Assembly (NCBI RefSeq): GCF_022524345.1
Contig: NZ_JAKWJU010000002.1
Coordinates: 186,001-250,000, forward strand
Direction of reading: 5' to 3'
Length of the DNA stretch: 64,000 bases
From: Streptomyces marispadix
Lineage (GTDB): Bacteria; Actinomycetota; Actinomycetes; Streptomycetales; Streptomycetaceae
Part shown: positions 63,571 to 64,000 of the stretch, one piece after another
Numbering within the stretch: the stretch's first letter is position 1
Layout of the letters: each line of letters starts with the position of its first letter
Program-made: the position numbers and the translations under genes
Notes under the pieces: model-generated
What the model was told of the DNA's origin: nothing
What the model saw: only the letters and a program-made list of their open reading frames with translations
Database searches by the model: none

Positions 63571-64000
63571 TCACTCGGAGGCCACGGCACGCAGCACATT
63601 CAGCCGTGCCGCCCGCCGCGCGGGCCGCAGCCCCGCGACCAGTCCGGCCGCGACACCCACGAGGGCCACCAACGCCAGCCGCCCCGGCGGCAGTTCGAAC
63701 GCGGCCGTCCCGGCGCTGTCGGCGGCACGCACCAGCGCCCAGCCGAGGAAGCCGCCCAGCAGCAGTCCGCCGAGGGTGCCGAACGCCGCCGTCAGCAGCG
63801 ACTCCCAGCGCACCATGGCCCGCAGTTGCGCCCGTGTCTGCCCGACGGCACGCAACAGGCCCAGTTCACGGGTGCGTTCGTGCAGCGCCAGGGTGAGGGT
63901 GTTGGCGATGCCCAGCAGCGCGATGAGGACCGCCAGGGCGAGAAGGGCGTAGACGAGCGTGAGCATCATGTCGATGCCGGCCGCCGAACTCTCCGCGTAC
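63571..64000 (-). CDS. ABC transporter FtsX-type permease, C-terminal part (5' end outside window)
   Basis: About 143 residues are visible and the frame continues past base 64000. Three hydrophobic segments are visible: YALLALAVLIALLGIANTL, LLTAAFGTLGGLLLGGFLGW and LALVALVGVAAGLVAGLRPA. HERTRELGLLRAVGQTRAQL is the cytoplasmic loop of FtsX/MacB permeases, and PARRAARLNVLRAVASE is the typical C-terminal end. The partner ATPase is not in the window. Confidence 0.9.
   Translation of the reverse strand, partial: YAESSAAGIDMMLTLVYALLALAVLIALLGIANTLTLALHERTRELGLLRAVGQTRAQLRAMVRWESLLTAAFGTLGGLLLGGFLGWALVRAADSAGTAAFELPPGRLALVALVGVAAGLVAGLRPARRAARLNVLRAVASE

Overview
The window is chromosomal DNA from a high-GC actinomycete, almost certainly Streptomyces or a very close relative. 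GC at third codon positions is extreme, GTG and TTG starts are common, and TTA codons are almost absent. The gene content is typical of the genus: a NIT-domain sensor kinase, a PAS/SpoIIE phosphatase, an NsdA-family regulator, a DUF397 protein, a two-domain TerD protein and an RsbW-like ATPase. I saw no rRNA, tRNA, insertion sequence, prophage or CRISPR array.

Layout. 1-2.6 kb: truncated sensor kinase and a small membrane protein. 2.7-12 kb (minus strand): a 1585-residue SMC-like ATPase preceded by two candidate partner genes and, further upstream, a HEAT-repeat-type protein. This looks like a MukBEF/MksBEF/Wadjet-like complex without a visible nuclease and is the most interesting system here. 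12-19.7 kb: PAS-SpoIIE phosphatase, GH15 enzyme, NsdA-family regulator and a phosphotransferase. Two of these four are split by single-base frameshifts and the other two carry a rare TTA codon. 19.9-28.8 kb: secreted peptidoglycan amidase, DUF397 protein, two VOC proteins, an alpha/beta hydrolase with an APC permease, and an FAD oxidoreductase.

28.8-41.5 kb: a 0.66-kb gap with dyad elements, an unknown helical-repeat protein, a second APC permease, a double GNAT protein, the dhaKLM operon, a zinc-ribbon/DUF309 protein, a ferredoxin-reductase-type flavoprotein, transaldolase, a NUDIX protein and an O-antigen-ligase-like membrane protein. 41.5-54.2 kb: racemase-like protein, family-2 glycosyltransferase, double TerD protein, proline-rich protein, MOSC protein, an aldehyde dehydrogenase/DUF779 pair with a GAF regulator, phosphoketolase and an Rv1733c-like membrane protein. 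54.5-64 kb: a beta-helix/AAA ATPase fusion, a membrane serine hydrolase with a frameshifted tail, a DeoR regulator, a cysteine synthase/desulfhydrase-like PLP enzyme behind a hairpin that covers its ribosome site, a small unknown protein, an anti-sigma-type ATPase and the end of an FtsX permease.

How genes work together. Carbon metabolism recurs: the PTS-dependent dihydroxyacetone kinase feeds triose phosphate, transaldolase and phosphoketolase act on sugar phosphates, and the aldehyde dehydrogenase module oxidises aldehydes. Many convergent or gene-end intergenic regions hold perfect GC-rich hairpins without U-tracts. Several gene ends carry short tandem repeats (units of 5-15 bp), sometimes overlapping the stop codon. 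Three frameshifts in G/C runs may be real lesions or sequencing errors, and read data would be needed to decide.
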